A DNA stretch of 64,000 nt from Campanula takesimana (taxonomy: Eukaryota > Streptophyta > Magnoliopsida > Asterales > Campanulaceae). Where the stretch lies: contig JAOWBW010000388.1 of NCBI GenBank assembly GCA_026119855.1, positions 1,914,490-1,978,489 on the forward strand, written 5' to 3'. Below the pieces are notes generated by a model. The model was not told the origin of the DNA, did not search any database, and saw only the letters and a list, made by a program, of their open reading frames with translations. The position numbers and the translations under genes are program-made. The first letter of the stretch is position 1, and the number at the start of each line of letters is the position of its first letter. Positions 45,001 through 55,800 of this stretch are shown one piece after another.

Positions 45001-46559
45001 TCATCACCCTAATGAGTTCGCACTGTGATAGATTCATTTGGAGAGTTCGCACTGTGATAGATTCATTTGGAATAAAAAATAAAATGTTTTGAATACCTTA
45101 AGATTTCGATTATGGCATGACATAATATTGGCTAGTAGCGTTGAGGCCTGAGTTAATGCTAAAGTAGTTAGTTGTGACAGAGTGACTTTGATGTGGTTGC
45201 ATTTGTTTCTACTAGTTTCAAACTAAAATGGAGTTACTACATTGGGCCATGATGATTGAGATTATTAGTAAAGGGAACTGCAAATGCTGGCCCTTGTATC
45301 TCCTTCGATAGGAATATTATTGAAGATAATATTTCATCATTTGAAGTTTCTACCAGTTCCTTTGTTTCCTACCGCCCAGAGATCTGTTGGTGCATACAAG
45401 TATGGAGAACAGACGCTAACTGGACATTGAGAGGGGCACATGTACAAGAGAATTCACTAATAATAACTACGTACACCACGGGACATGCAAGTAAACAGTC
45501 ATTAGGATCATCTTTGAGTGTATTAATGTGGTCAGTATGTATGCCTAGAAAAAAGTATCAGGTACACGTGTCGACGAAAACACGTAATAATGATTCCTCA
45601 TTTAGTCATTCCTTTCTCTCATCAAAATTCACTTTCCCAACACGTGCCAGGCTAATGGTTTCTGTTTTAGGACTTCAGAATGCTTTCATGTACCTCCATT
45701 TAAGAGCTTAATTTTGTTATCAATGAAAAGAAGTTTTTTCCATCATGACTTGGGACCATCCAGCCATCGCAAACACAGGTAATTGAGCCATTTTGAAAAG
45801 TTGGGGCATCATAGATCTTACCTACAGAACCATCCAGCTCATATTGTTTTCTATAACACTTCCTCACTTGTTGGAATGGCAGAGCGGCTTTATTTCTTAA
45901 TCGCCTTGCATTTGTACAAAAAATGGGCCATGAGAAGTGCAGTCTCTCGTGGTTTGATTTGTGGTCATTTTACCAGGTTCTTAGTTCTTATATGTTCATT
46001 GTTTCAAACATGCTGTGCCATGCCATGCCACTGTATTTTTCTTTATCGCGTAATCTTTATCGAGTTAAAATGGAAAAAATAGAAAAAAGAAGTAATTTGG
46101 ATGTGGCTACTGTAACCTAAATAATAAGTATTCAAACAGAAGAAGCAGTTTTAGTAACCGGTTGAATGTTGTTCTGTGACAGGCCTACCAGCCGAGACTA
46201 TGATCGAGAGGTTTGTTACGATTGGTGCATACAGTCTGTTGAGGTCGTGCACGATTGAGCCAGAGTGCATCATCGGACAGCATTCCATACTCATGGAAGG
46301 ATCAATGGTTGAGACCCACTCAATTCTCGAAGCTGGATCAGTGGTCCCACCAGGAAGGAGGATTCCAACGGGTGAGTTGTGGGCTGGTAATCCTGCAAAA
46401 TATGTAAGGACGCTGAGTCATGAAGAAACTCTAGAGATCCCTAAACTTGCAGTGGCCATTAATGATCTGAGCAAAAGCTATTTCTCAGAGTACCTCCCTT
46501 ACTCAACAATATATTTGGAGGTTGAGAAGATGAAGAAATCACTAGGAATTGAAATTTGA
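42006..46559 (+). CDS. GAMMACAL: mitochondrial gamma-carbonic-anhydrase-like complex I subunit
   Basis: Two exons, 42006-42369 and 46183-46559, split by a 3.8-kb intron inside a Gly codon; 246 residues. The first 30 or so residues are Arg/Ser-rich and amphipathic, a mitochondrial presequence. The rest is a left-handed beta-helix of the gamma-CA family with VAPNVVLAGQVNV, SSVWDGSVLRGDLN and GELWAGNPAKYVRTL. Plant gamma-CA and gamma-CAL proteins form the matrix-facing domain on the membrane arm of respiratory complex I. His114 (VVHAAW) is kept, but the two other zinc-ligand positions are Ala137 and Arg142 (TIGAYSLLRSC), as expected for the CAL branch. It should not bind zinc normally and is probably structural. 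The large intron contains a hAT-type MITE and tandem repeats. Confidence 0.95.
43468..43727. mobile_element. hAT-type MITE
   Basis: A 260-bp element with ends CAGTGACGATGCAAGGAG and (complement) CAGTGGCAAGGCTAAGGC. Flanking 8-mers GTTGTGGC and GCTGTGGC match at seven positions. Confidence 0.75.
44524..44735. repeat. two-copy tandem repeat of about 110 bp
   Basis: Both copies end in GGAGTATATGCTTGGTCGGT followed by TTGTGTTAGTATA. A G run opens the first copy. It lies in the gamma-CAL intron. Confidence 0.75.
45019..45073. repeat. two-copy tandem repeat of about 28 bp
   Basis: GTTCGCACTGTGATAGATTC followed by ATTTGG occurs twice in direct succession in the gamma-CAL intron, a recent slippage or duplication. 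Confidence 0.85.
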
Positions 46560-47290
46560 AAAGGTCTCTTCCCCCTTTTCACCCTCTATTTCATCTGTGT
46601 GCTTAATTAATATGTACCCAAGTTTTCCTTATAAAGGAATAAGCAAGTGCAGGAAGCATTTTGATTTGATTTCCTTCTTTTGTATTCGAGTTATTGGAAT
46701 TCTTTTTTGAAAAACTGAGAGTATAGTACACTCTGTTTTATTATGGTCAACACAAATGAAATTTGACCAACCATTGTCGATCTAATCATTATAGTAAAAT
46801 TCTAAAATTGTTTAAAGCACTATTCATCATTTCCCATCATTTGCTATTTCTCTAGTCTTACTTTGGTCCGGAGGGAGTAACTGATAAATCATCAATAACA
46901 GTTTTAGAATATCATTGTGATTATGATCACTAGATTGACTGACACTAATGTTTGATCAAAATCATTTCCTCAATTCCGCATAAATTTGTCTCATATGACA
47001 ATTCAAGCTTTTTATCAATATATTTTCATGGACATAATTATCCTTATCCTTGATGTATGACAACTATTAATCTAGGTTGCACACATTTATTTGGTCCATC
47101 TCAAAACAAATCTCGCATTTCTAAATAGAAAATAATCTTAGTACAATTTTACCATGATACATAATATGCATGCAGTAACAAGTACTGTAAATCACAATAT
47201 TTAAAGACACTGTCAAGTCAATTGCCCATTAATTATGAGTACCATGAAAAACGATCAACAGCCTCCTTCAAAGTAATCCAAAGCCAAGAT
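46560..47290. other. convergent spacer between gamma-CAL and F-box/FIST genes
   Basis: Contains both 3' ends and one Stowaway-like element (46729-46877). Nothing else is recognised. Confidence 0.6.
46729..46877. mobile_element. Stowaway-like MITE
   Basis: About 149 bp between TA dinucleotides, with an eroded left end and GGTCCGGAGGGAG on the right. Confidence 0.5.
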
Positions 47291-50151
47291 CTAATTCTGA
47301 AGTGGAGGAGAGTACGACATGACCAAGTACACACTGCTAAACACATGAAGACAACAGCGCACTTGACCCTCTTGGCTATATGAGCTTAAATCACCACGTC
47401 CAATTTCCCCACCACAAAATGATCCGGCCACTGGGACCCCCGGGAAGTTATCCAGGAAGGGTGAGCTGTCAACGTTTGATTGCCCAAATAAAGGCTCCCC
47501 ACGACCACAGCAAGAGAATATAATCCCTCCAAAAACTTCCTTCTTTCCTCGATTAGCGCTACTAGGCCCCACGGGACGAGCAGTATCCTTGTTACAATCT
47601 TGCTTCAAAATGTCTGACACTTTTCTACAACAAGATAGAGCGGTGTTGGAATCTGAGTGGTAGAAGCGAAAGGAGTCCCCAGTTCTAATACCCACATCAC
47701 CAACAAACAGATACTCTTGGCTATCTCTGCACAGTGAGAGATGGATTAACTTACTTATCAATAAAGTAGAAAGCCGTTACTCCCTCCGTCCCAAATGAAC
47801 GACTTTTTCCGACTTAAAAGACACTCCGAACAGATTGACTTTTAAGAGTAAAAATTCATAAATATTTGTTATATGTTTCAGAATGTTAGTTTTGCAAGTA
47901 TAAAATGATTTTTTTTTTTTTAAATAATCATTTAAGGACACGCATTGAAATTTTGAGATTAAAATGTCATTATGTAGTAGTTAACAGGACTATGGATCCA
48001 TTCAACGTGAGAAATGATCCCCCGCCTTTATTTAGGAGGGGAGGCCTATTTGTAAAATTCAGTTCCACTTGACAAATAAATTGCAATCTCAAAATCTAAG
48101 ATCAGTGCAGAGAAAAATAGCATGCATTAGGAACTCAGAAATACATCATCAAATGCTTCAACGATGAGCACCTGGAAATCTGTATTAAGAGAGGTGACAA
48201 AATGTATATAGAGAGGTGACGTATATAAACACAAAGAAGTTCTGTCACTTACCCCAGAACTTCATGGAAAGACAGTGACGTTATCCATCCAACTTTATCC
48301 AACCCAATAGAGCATTTTCTTCTTTTAGTTACCCCAATGTAGAAAGTAGGAAACTGAATACGAAGTCCCAGCTGTCAAATAATAATTTGAAAAGTCAAAA
48401 TTCGAATACAAACTTAGGTGAACTAAAATGAGACAAGTTACAATTTACAACCATAAGCATCACCGCAGTGTATTCCATTTCTTTAATAATTTGAAAACTC
48501 ACAATTTGAAGACAAACTTAGGTGAACCAAAATGAGACATGTTACAAGTTACAGCCATAGGCATCACCACAGTGTATTCCATTTCTTTAAGACGATTCAT
48601 ATTTTAGATAGGACATACTGGCTTTAGTTCCTACTAATAGCACATACTTTCTTTCCAAAAAGTAAGTGTGCAAATTCATTTCTAGATAAAGAGGGTTTCT
48701 CCTTTGGGAAATTTTCTTTCACGTCATGGCTTCAGTGCCCTATGAGTTTGTGGATGAGAATAATCAAGTCAAACCAACTAAACTAAAGCAAGTCTTACTA
48801 GAAGCCACATAATGATAAGGTTATTTTAGGGGATAATTTTCTTATTTAAGGCAATAAGCCAACTCGTATGTCTTCCTATGGGACAGAGGGGGTATTTGAC
48901 AGGAAAGAGGTTCATCATCAAATTATTTGAAGAAAACAGTGGCAGCCCCCTAAACTTGATGAAACCTAGAACAGAGGATCCAAAATACAAATATAGTATA
49001 GCCCACAGTCGTAGTAAAGGTATATATTGGCATACTTCATCATAGACTTGACTTATAATAGTTTCACCATCCAGATTCTCACGGTGGCCTTCTCTTCTTG
49101 CGGTGAGCCATGTCAAACCGTCTTCGTGTCTCTCTCTTACAGAAGATGCCTTATAAGTGGGGCCTATAGGTGATAAACCACTTGATATGGTAGCCTGGAA
49201 TTGTGTTTCTCCAATACCTGCTAATTGAAATAAGAGAACAAGTGATATGAGCTACAAATAAACTTCACTTGTATATGTATTTCTCTCGCTAACTGAAATA
49301 TAATGTAATGTCTAGTTATGTGTTATGACATTTACCATGATGTCTGTCACTATCCCGTGCAAATACCAGGGCAACAGCAGCGGAAGTGAAGTCGTTACTA
49401 GTGCTGGTGTTCTCTGAGGAATCATCTCTATATAGGAACTGACAGCTTGCATCACCTACAATGACAGTCTCTGAAGACATGGCATAATCTGCAGGAAGAA
49501 AGATTTCAATAGCTATGCAAAATTCAGTAACTCTTGCCCGTAGCTCAATAATGCGTATGATTGAGTAATGACTTAGGTTTGAGTTACTTAAAGCAAATGA
49601 GATTAATGAAGTGCTTTAGTGAAAGCCATGATACATTAGAATGGTAAGGAGCAGGAAGGGAAAAACAACAAAATTTACAAACAATGGACTGTTCATGCAA
49701 CACACACACACATATGTATATATGTACGTATGTGTGTGTGTGTGTGTACATGTGTATGTTTATGAATACATGTATGCATGTTTATATATATATATATAGG
49801 TAGGTGCTCAAATGAGAACCTAAATATCGTGAGAACCGTGAGAACCAATCATAACCATTAGATTAGAAAAAAAATCAAGGGTCCATATGTTAGATACAAT
49901 TGATACACTTAGATACATTACAAAAAATTCGATTACACTTGGATACAATAGGTTAATAAGTATTGTATCCAAGTGTTGCACTTGGATACACTATGTTAAA
50001 AACTAATGTATCCAATTGTTTTTCGAAAATTAACTAATGTATCCAAGTGTATCCAATGTATCTAACATCTGGACCATTGATTTTTTTTCTAATCTAATGG
50101 TTATGATTGGTTCTCACGGTTCTCATATAAAATGGTTCTCACAGGAGCGCG

Positions 50152-50188
<37 letters not shown>

Positions 50189-50472
50189 TCCCTCGGTTTC
50201 ATGTCACTTGAGACCAAAAATTTTGGCACACAAATTAAGAAAAAGAAAGAGAGAGAAATAGTGGGAGAAGATGTTTGTGAGTATTAAAAATTGAATAAGA
50301 GAGAGAATGAGTGGGAGGAATAGTGAGTTGAATGGTGTTGTGAGTGTAAAAGTAAACTAGGAGAGAGAATGAGTGGGGGGAATAGTAAAGATTCTTTACC
50401 ATTTTGGGCAGTCTCAAGTAATGTGAAACAGACGAAAAGGGAAATAAGTCTCAAATGACATGAAACGGAGGG

Positions 50473-50518
<46 letters not shown>

Positions 50519-52687
50519 TGTATGTATATATATATATATATATGTATGTATATATATATATATATATGTATGTATATATATATATATATATGTATGTATA
50601 TATATATATATATATATGTATGTATAATTATAATATAAAAATGCTTACACATACACACATGTATGTATAGGAGTATGTCGCATTAACAATCCAGGTATCC
50701 AAAGGCACAAGAGAAAGATGCATGCTCAGAATTTGATAGGGGACAGTAAACCCAAATTAACCAATGTATATTTTCGCATGGTACTCACCCATCTTTTCAA
50801 GAACAGGCTTCATGCTTGTATCACAGTCCTACCAATATATTCAGGTCATCCATCAGAATTGCAAAAAGAACCAAAGCTTAGTTGTGAATAATAAAAAGGA
50901 CTTCTAATAGAGAAACGCAGCAATTAAAAATGTAAACTTACACCAAACATTATAATAGCAGCTGGGGATGTGCAACCCGAAACTGTAGCTGTGTATTCCT
51001 TGATGTCCATCACAAACTTGTCAACCATGGGTACCTGTCGTTGCTGATGTTTGTATGCAATTGCGTCATTTCCTCTTCCATTTAAAAATACAGAAAAGAC
51101 TACAGTTGTCTTTGGATTAAAATATGAAATGGGAAGATCCAAGTCTGTCGCACAAAATACAAGTTAAATGTACAATAAGTGAAATTTAGGTGTACATTTA
51201 AAATATTATGTCCAAAAATCAATTCTTTTTTAAAACAAATGTCCCAAAATTAGTGTGTTTCTAGTAAATTAATTGACTTCACCTTTATCAACCATCATGT
51301 CATAATTTACACTTGCAATGTGATCACCAACTGCTGCTAAAAGTGTTTAAAACTCAGCTTCCTAAGATACCTAAAAAAGTGGACTCCCATTGTGAAGGAG
51401 GGAGTTCAATCAATCAAATGATATTTCTCCGTTCGTGATTATATGGTTGTATAAATCAGCTCTTGTCCAGTTCACCATGTCCACCTAACATTAGCCACTG
51501 GTTAGCTATCTCTTTATTTATTTTTTGACAAACAATGTGTATACTTTAATGATGTGTAATGAGCACTATTACTATATGTCTATATCCGTTTAACTGAACT
51601 TCTACTTGTTGTTTGATAAAATTGAAACTATATCCACATAAGGGTCAATTAATCCAGTTCATCAGTTTACAGAGACAGTCTCAGGCCCAAAACTATCCTT
51701 AAAAAAACACTATTTTTGGAAGTAACGAAGGATCTGTTTACCGCATTGGGCATTAAAAGGGGGATTGCATTGACTTTCAATCCAGGCATGAACCCAACTA
51801 TCAATGAAATTGATCGATTTGAATTATCGTTCATCTCCACAACTGCGTCAACATCCTCATCCTCATCCTCATTCCTAGTTACTTCCCACTGAATCTGCAT
51901 AAAATTTAAATATTTGAGGTTAAAGTAAATACTGCGTTATAAGAGATTTTCAACCATAATGTCTCAGGAAACAAAAATAAGAGTAAAGATTGATGAACGA
52001 CCATCCTATATTAAACCTCTTTAAATTCATTTGAAACTGAATCCCTTCCTATAATTCCCGCGGGTACGGAAGTAATGACCGGAATTTTGGAGCCGAATTT
52101 TCCAGTTATCTGCAAAACAGCTATTAATCAAATGAACCAAGTGCGTTTATGTGTGTGTAAACTGTTCAAGAAAGGAAATCATACAAGTTGATGAGCATGC
52201 TGCCAATCAAAGGAAGGGCCAACGTAGACAATGACAAAATGTGGCCGTATAGGCTCCGATAAGACCTTGTTTACCACCTCTTCCACGGCACCCTTTACAT
52301 AAAAAAAAGAGAGAGAAATTAAATTCAAAATCAGATGCCCTAATTTCCAAAATTAAACTCAATTTACTCGATTGAAAAGTGAAAAAGCAAAACTCTTTCA
52401 ATTCAAAGTGGTGTGATGATTATTACCTGAAGAGAAGGATTGAAAGATAAGGCGGCGGAGAGCTTGGGGCGACATAGAACACGGTCGCAGACGAGGTTCC
52501 AGGAACGGCTAACACAAGCTGCGGATGCGAAGGATACGGCGGGAAGTCTGGAGAGTATGTTTTGAAGAAGGTCTTCTCCAATGAAATCAAAACTTCCTCC
52601 TCCGGTAAAACGGCTCTGTATCGGCGCCGGCGTCTCCATGTAGACGTTCCGTTCTTTTCTACTCCTATGTAATGTTTGATATCCCAA
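47291..52687 (-). CDS. F-box protein with FIST domains
   Basis: Eleven minus-strand exons: 52687-52427, 52292-52185, 52109-52017, 51894-51742, 51034-50942, 50828-50789, 49488-49336, 49217-49036, 48371-48253, 48171-48145 and 47726-47291. The Met at 52639 gives 538 residues and looks the better start; the Met at 52687 adds 16. An F-box lies at about residues 18-58 (IGEDLLQNILSRLP...ACVSRSWN), predicting assembly into an SCF ubiquitin ligase through SKP1. The rest (SLIVGFMPGLKVNAIPLL, DKFVMDIKEYTATVSGCTSP, GVGIRTGDSFRFYHSDS) fits the FIST N and C sensory-type regions and the plant family of Arabidopsis At5g63520. The target is unknown. The 27-nt exon 10 is supported mainly by phase. Exon 5 could start earlier, but only 51034 keeps frame. 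Confidence 0.88.
47780..47900. mobile_element. Stowaway end fragment
   Basis: Begins CTCCCTCCGTCCCAAATGAA after TA in intron 10 of the F-box gene; no right end is found. Confidence 0.45.
48380..48590. repeat. two-copy tandem repeat, period 104
   Basis: In intron 8 of the F-box gene. Both copies carry ACAAACTTAGGTGAAC, AAAATGAGACA and CAGTGTATTCCATTTCTTTA. The second copy differs at scattered positions. Confidence 0.8.
49799..50155 (-). mobile_element. element inserted in a TA microsatellite, copy B
   Basis: A 357-bp relative of 39056-39292 in opposite orientation. Its outer ends match: GGTAGGTGCTCAAATGAGAA at left and TTCTCACAGGAGCGCGACCC at right. TA runs lie on both sides. It is in intron 6 of the F-box gene. 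Confidence 0.7.
50188..50474. mobile_element. Stowaway-type MITE
   Basis: TA-flanked, with CTCCCTCGGTTTCATGTCAC and GTGACATGAAACGG-like complementary arms ending GGAGGGAG. It sits between two long TA arrays. Confidence 0.75.
50475..50640. repeat. TA/TATG compound microsatellite
   Basis: Long TA runs are interrupted by TATGTATG at regular spacing of about 30 bases, giving a higher-order repeat of five units in intron 6 of the F-box gene. Confidence 0.85.
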
Positions 52688-52887
52688 GCAAATGCGTGTT
52701 TTGTAGTGAGTATGTGGACCGGAAGGAAATAAATTAAAAAAAAAACTGTCTTATTTAGGAATTTTATTATAATTAGGGGACTTTTGGTGAATTAATCCAG
52801 ATATAAATTAAAGTCGTATCACTCTTCTTTAGGGCTGGGGGTATAACCAACCGTAGTGACAGTGAGAAAGAAAGATTGAAGGTGGGA
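52688..52887. promoter_or_regulatory. short bidirectional promoter, F-box/FIST and SAE1
   Basis: The start codon of SAE1 (52888) is only 200-248 bp from that of the divergent F-box gene. Both 5' leaders and core promoters must overlap or abut here. I see no clear TATA box for either. Confidence 0.6.
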
Positions 52888-55800
52888 ATGGAGGGGGAGG
52901 AGTTAACGGAGCAGGAAACTGCCTTGTATGATCGCCAAATTAGGGTTTGGGGTGTTGATGCTCAACGCAGGTACGTCCCTCGCTGCATTTATTCCCTCAT
53001 TTTTTTTTTTCTTTTTAATTTTTGTGGTAGATTAGTTTGAAACAATCTTAATTATCTTCAGGCTCAGCAAAGCTCATATATTGGTTAGTGGACTCAAAGG
53101 GACTGTTGTGGAGGTATCTTTTGCCTAAATTTACTATTTTTCATCTATCTCTAAAATTTCACAGTATTTTAAGATTATGCTTAACTAGAATGAAATGATG
53201 GAAATTGACATTAAGGAGTCAGAGATTCCATCTATCAATGCATTTAGTATATGATGTTACGAAACACTGGCGGAGCACCCCAAGTATAAAGGGGGCGAGG
53301 ACTAGGAGCACGCCATGTATAAAGGGGCAATTGCCCCCTGGTTTCTTTACATTTACCAATTTAGCACTAGAATGTTTTGACAATAATGCTTTCACCTTTA
53401 AAAAAAAAAAAAAAACTGGCTCTGCCATTGTTACGAAACATTGAGTAGAGAGTCTTCTGTTTCTCTAATAAAGAGACCTAAAGGAGTCCATGATTTAGAA
53501 CTAAAAAGTCAAAACAATATAACAAGAGGGGTTTTTTAAAAAGGAAAGTATCAAAAGGCTGAGGGCCATGCATGGCCTTGGCCTTGTGGTGGCTTTGCCA
53601 CTGGCTATATCTTGTCAAGTTTGTCATAAGAAGTGTTTTATGAGACAGTAATGAATTGTGATGATATTTGGTGCAGTTCTGCAAAAACATTGTTCTTGCA
53701 GGGGTAGGCAGCTTAACCTTAAATGACGACCGGCCTGTTACGGAAGATGCATTATCTGCCAATTTCCTCATCCCTTTTGATGATAAAATGGGTGGTGGGG
53801 AAACTCTCGCTGAACTCTGTTGTGATTCTTTGAAAGATTTCAATCCTATGGTTCGTGTTTCTGTACAAGAAGGTATGTTTTCTGCACACTGTCTGGGTTA
53901 AATTCCAACTTTATCAGTGGCTTAGTGGATGTTATTTTCCCTCTGCTATGTGTTAGCGCAAGTCCCATATGGAACTAATATTGCATTTTGATGCTAACGC
54001 AAAAACTTCTATTACTCCATATTCTATAATCGGCAGGTGATGTATCAAGCTTTGCGGTAGACTTCTTTGAAAAGTTCGATGTTGTGGTTATCAGTTCTTG
54101 CTCCCTTAATGCGAAAGTACTCTCTTGCCACTTTCCTTATGTCAAACACACACACACACACACACACACATCTTAATGGAATTCCACTTTTCTTCACATA
54201 TCCATACATTCCTTACATGTCCCATGCATTATATCTTCTGTTACTTGATGTTTATGCTGCAGAAAATTGTGAACGCAAAGTGCAGAAAGTTATCAAAGCG
54301 TATTGCATTTTACACAGTAGATTGTCGAGACTCATGCGGTGAAATATTTGTTGATTTGCAAAAGTATACTTATTCGAAGGTTATCTTTCTTGATCTGTTA
54401 CTATATATACTTTGTTCCTTTTTGCATGTCCTGCACTTGTATCTTATTTTCAGAGTTCAGTACTTAGGGATAAAAGGCTTTGTTGCTGTTGTATACTTGT
54501 ATTATTTATCATCATAGGTCATTAATTTCAAGAGCTTGTTATGACTTAAGAGTTATAAATTAATCACAGACAATGTTGATGTAAGCTTGTTTGTTCATTA
54601 TAAAATTTGTCAATTTTATTTGGCATGTTTTTGTGTATGAGCAAAATATGTTGCACAATTTGAGACTGGAGTACATGTGCACAGCTCTGTTGTTGAAGGT
54701 TCCTTCAATCGTGTATGAGCTCTTAGAGCGTGAACAAACCAAAATTAGCTGGCTGACCTTGTTTCTGTCTATGAAGGGCAGACCTTGTTTCTCTCAAGGA
54801 TCATGGAAAATTGGAAATTAGGTATCTCATAATGGACAGGTGAAGTATGAAAATATATTTGGCCAAATTAAGTAATTTCCACTTATCTTGGTTGGTCTTA
54901 AGCCGAGTGATTTCTTCAACTTGAAAAACAAATGTCTTGTTGGTAGTAAAACTTTGCTTTAATATAACTATATGACAGGTTTAATTGCTTTTCTTATGAT
55001 TTTCTCTTACCCATTTTGCAGAAAAAGCTTGATGATACAGTTGAATGCCAAATGCAATATCCTGCTTTTGAGGTATGACTTGCTTAAATGCTCAGACAAG
55101 ATAATGGTTTTTGTTTTGTGCTGCATTTTGTTCACATTTTACAGCTATCCTCTCACACTTGATTGATCCATATCTTTGTATGTACATTTCTTTTGTCAGT
55201 CTGGTGTGTGCATTGGGAAATCTTATAATTGTAAATCTTGGAAAAATGAATTGTAGGGGACTTACTGCAGCAAGCTCTCTGTTCATATAGATTATTTTTA
55301 TTAATTAATCAGATTCTTCTCGAACATTATACAGGCATCAGTTCTGAATCTCAATTGTTTTTAAAATGGTAGAGAAATTAGTATATGATATATGGTATGG
55401 ATGTCTATGTTGATGATATAATATGCTAAATTCTGCTTCTGAGTTTGTTGGTTCTTGTGTGTCCAAAGTTCTAGGCCCTAGAGATTATATTTACGTTGTA
55501 GCTATGCTGTCAATAATACCACCAGTTTATGTACGTTTGTATGTAAGTGTATACTTTCTTTCATATAAGTATGTTTTAGGGATAATCACGTAGAACAGGG
55601 TAACATTAAATTTGCATTGTCATAGAGCAAAGGATTAAAGGTAGACATTCAAGATTCTATAGAGCAACTTTTTATGTTCCAAATTTGAGGAGAGTTTCTT
55701 TTCTTGCTGCCCTTATTGTGTTTCCTGCAATCTCTTTTAATGGACGCTTGTGCCCATGTTCCAAATTTAAGGAAAGTTTCTTTTCTTGCTGCCCGTATTG

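Larger units (their letters stand above)
42370..46182. other. 3.8-kb intron of gamma-CAL
   Basis: Apart from the MITE at 43468-43727 and tandem repeats near 44524-44730 and 45019-45073, it is AT-rich intron. Open frames in it (for example near 42928-43272 and 45256-45711) have no recognisable protein similarity. Confidence 0.65.

Noticed and set aside
45256..45711. Plus-strand 151-codon frame in the gamma-CAL intron
   Set aside because: No recognisable domain; the composition is that of random intron sequence.
50284..50658. 124-codon frame rich in Tyr-Ile
   Set aside because: Translation of a TA/TATG microsatellite and a Stowaway element.
50924..51142. Longer version of F-box exon 5 beginning near 51144
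   Set aside because: Joining there would break the reading frame after exon 4; the AG at 51035-51036 keeps phase and continues into DKFVMDI.
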